From contig JAGGAE010000015.1 of assembly GCA_017889725.1 (NCBI GenBank), positions 1 through 64,000 on the forward strand: a DNA stretch of 64,000 nt, read 5' to 3'. This DNA is from Bacillota bacterium (GTDB lineage Bacteria; Bacillota; Negativicutes; Sporomusales; CTSoil-080). Positions 62,498 through 64,000 of this stretch are shown here, in pieces. Under the pieces are notes generated by a model. It made no database searches, had not been told where the DNA came from, and was given only the letters and a program-made list of their open reading frames with translations. Position numbers and translations under genes: made by a program. The stretch's first letter is position 1. Each line of letters opens with the position of its first letter.

Positions 62498-63538
62498 CTA
62501 AGACTCCGCCAGAATTTCCGCCAGCACATCCGCCAAAAAAGACATACTTCGCAGTACTTCTTCCTTCTCATTTTCTTGACAGCCTACCTCTATCAGTAGA
62601 GCCCGAGGAAAAAGATGCTGATTATAGCGCCAGTCATCCAACCGTATGCCCCGCGACAATCCCGGATAATGCTGATTGAGCTTCGCATCGATCAATTTGG
62701 CAAACGCATGATTTTGCTGCCAGTGAGGCTGCGGCAGTCCTTCTTGCCCGGTCGCTACAACAATCATAATGCGAGCCGTCGGTAATCCGTTTACAACTGC
62801 AGTACAATCGTCTTTCGTTCCGGCATCCCGATGAAAATCAAATATCATTTGCAGCGAAGGATTTTCCGACAACATATTTTTCGCTGTTTCTTCCGATGGC
62901 CCATAAGCCTTCATAAAACTGGGATAATCGTGCACTTTCTTACTCTGTAAGGCCGGTATTCCATGCTCAGCCAATTTATTAACCAGCGCTTCTCCCGCCG
63001 CCACAATATCGCCTTGCTTGCCCCCCGGTGCATGCGCGGCCCCCGACCAGGGAATAAACGATTCCGACGTATGCGTATGGTAAATCCCCACAAGCGGCTT
63101 ACCCGCCGGTACAATGTCCTTCCACTTAAAGTTCGGAAAGTAGGGTATACTCGCCGCATTTACAGTGGACGGGCCGGAAACAAACGCAGTCAAGACCGGA
63201 ATTTCCGCTCGGAAGATCGATCGCAAGTCCCCGGCATCCACCCCCGTCATATGTAAAACCGCGCCCAGCATAGCGGTTCGCATGGAATATTCCTGTTCAA
63301 CTTTCACTGTATCCGTCGTTCTGGCGGCTTGACCAAGTCCTGGAATACCCAAAGACAATATGTAGCTGGGTAAATCACTATGATTTTCTTGCCGCGGTAT
63401 CGCGGCGACAGGAACTATCTTACTGCTAAATGCAATATAGCACATATACATGGCCGCCACTAGCACAATAACACCAATAATACCGGCCATCCGCAATATG
63501 CCTGTATGCCTCTGCCGCCGCTGTCTTCTGCTTCCCAT
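62498..63538 (-). CDS. spoIIP: stage II sporulation protein P
   Basis: VGIYHTHTSESFIP…MIFDFHRDAG; adjacent gpr. Confidence 0.93.
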   Translation of the reverse strand: MGSRRQRRQRHTGILRMAGIIGVIVLVAAMYMCYIAFSSKIVPVAAIPRQENHSDLPSYILSLGIPGLGQAARTTDTVKVEQEYSMRTAMLGAVLHMTGVDAGDLRSIFRAEIPVLTAFVSGPSTVNAASIPYFPNFKWKDIVPAGKPLVGIYHTHTSESFIPWSGAAHAPGGKQGDIVAAGEALVNKLAEHGIPALQSKKVHDYPSFMKAYGPSEETAKNMLSENPSLQMIFDFHRDAGTKDDCTAVVNGLPTARIMIVVATGQEGLPQPHWQQNHAFAKLIDAKLNQHYPGLSRGIRLDDWRYNQHLFPRALLIEVGCQENEKEEVLRSMSFLADVLAEILAES

Positions 63539-63616
63539 CGCCGCCTCCTGCACTCACATGGTTTACATACAATCTATATGCTTGGCAGCAAGCGAAATAT
63601 TACTCTATAGGACAGC

Positions 63617-64000
63617 TTAGTGCAGATACATATGGATATTCTCATAATCAATATTAGGATGAAGAGCCCGGTTAATGCCCCCGGCGATAATCGTTGCCAC
63701 ATCCTCTATCAAACGGTCGACTTCCTTAGGAGTAACCATAAGATCTCCTAACGACTCAGGCAACACCTGTCCCACAATAGTTTTACGGTCATTTTCCGTA
63801 AGGGTTTCAAGACTTTTAAAATATCGGGAAAACGCCGAGTATTCCTGCATAGCGTTCAACGTATCTAACGCAATCGTCGAGGCATGCACCACAGTGGGTA
63901 CCCCTATTGCAATAACCGGAACCCCGAGCGACTCCATTGTAAGTCCAAAACGCTTATTGCCAACTCCGGACCCCGGACTGATTCCCGCGTTGGCCAGTTG
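63617..64000 (-). CDS. gpr: GPR germination protease, C-terminal part (partial, runs off window)
   Basis: Open to window edge: QLANAGISPGSGVGNKRFGLTMESLGVPVIAIGVPTVVHA. Confidence 0.93.
   Translation of the reverse strand, partial: QLANAGISPGSGVGNKRFGLTMESLGVPVIAIGVPTVVHASTIALDTLNAMQEYSAFSRYFKSLETLTENDRKTIVGQVLPESLGDLMVTPKEVDRLIEDVATIIAGGINRALHPNIDYENIHMYLH

Noticed and set aside
1-64000. CRISPR arrays, tRNA or rRNA genes
   Set aside because: No regularly spaced direct repeats and no recognisable tRNA/rRNA sequences seen on reading; a tRNAscan/CRISPR tool run would be needed to exclude fully.

Overview
The window looks like a chromosomal segment of a spore-forming Negativicute-type Firmicute; this is inferred from gene content and no search was run. 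The most notable structure occupies about 95-14067. The minus strand at the extreme left edge (1-99) encodes the SigK/SigE-like 3' segment NEITLIDVLGTAPDVVAEAVEIQCEQERLNRQI. The minus strand at 14023-14412 encodes the matching SigK 5' segment (…TYAARCIENEILMHFRS-stop), with a perfect sigmaE-type -10 (CATACAAT) upstream. Between the two halves is a ~14 kb segment with a large serine recombinase (12398-13969, SpoIVCA-like) convergent with the sigK 5' half. This is the architecture of a sigK-intervening (skin) element, but its cargo is metabolic, transport and regulatory rather than prophage. Right of the element are sporulation genes (YyaC-like), a metal ABC transporter, a c-di-AMP (ydaO-type) riboswitch with an NlpC/P60 hydrolase, and a group 1 [NiFe]-hydrogenase operon with AhbC/AhbD-like radical SAM genes and TatA. 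Further right are a two-component system, GDP-fucose genes, nadE, floA/nfeD, and rpsU-yqeY. The last block is a CIRCE-hrcA-group III (thermosome-like) chaperonin-grpE-dnaK-dnaJ-prmA-rsmE-mtaB cluster, followed by hemW-lepA-spoIIP-gpr. I also found an MBL-fold gene with an internal frame-shifting deletion, a truncated AhbC, a probable group II intron 5' fragment, and several unusually long perfect hairpins.
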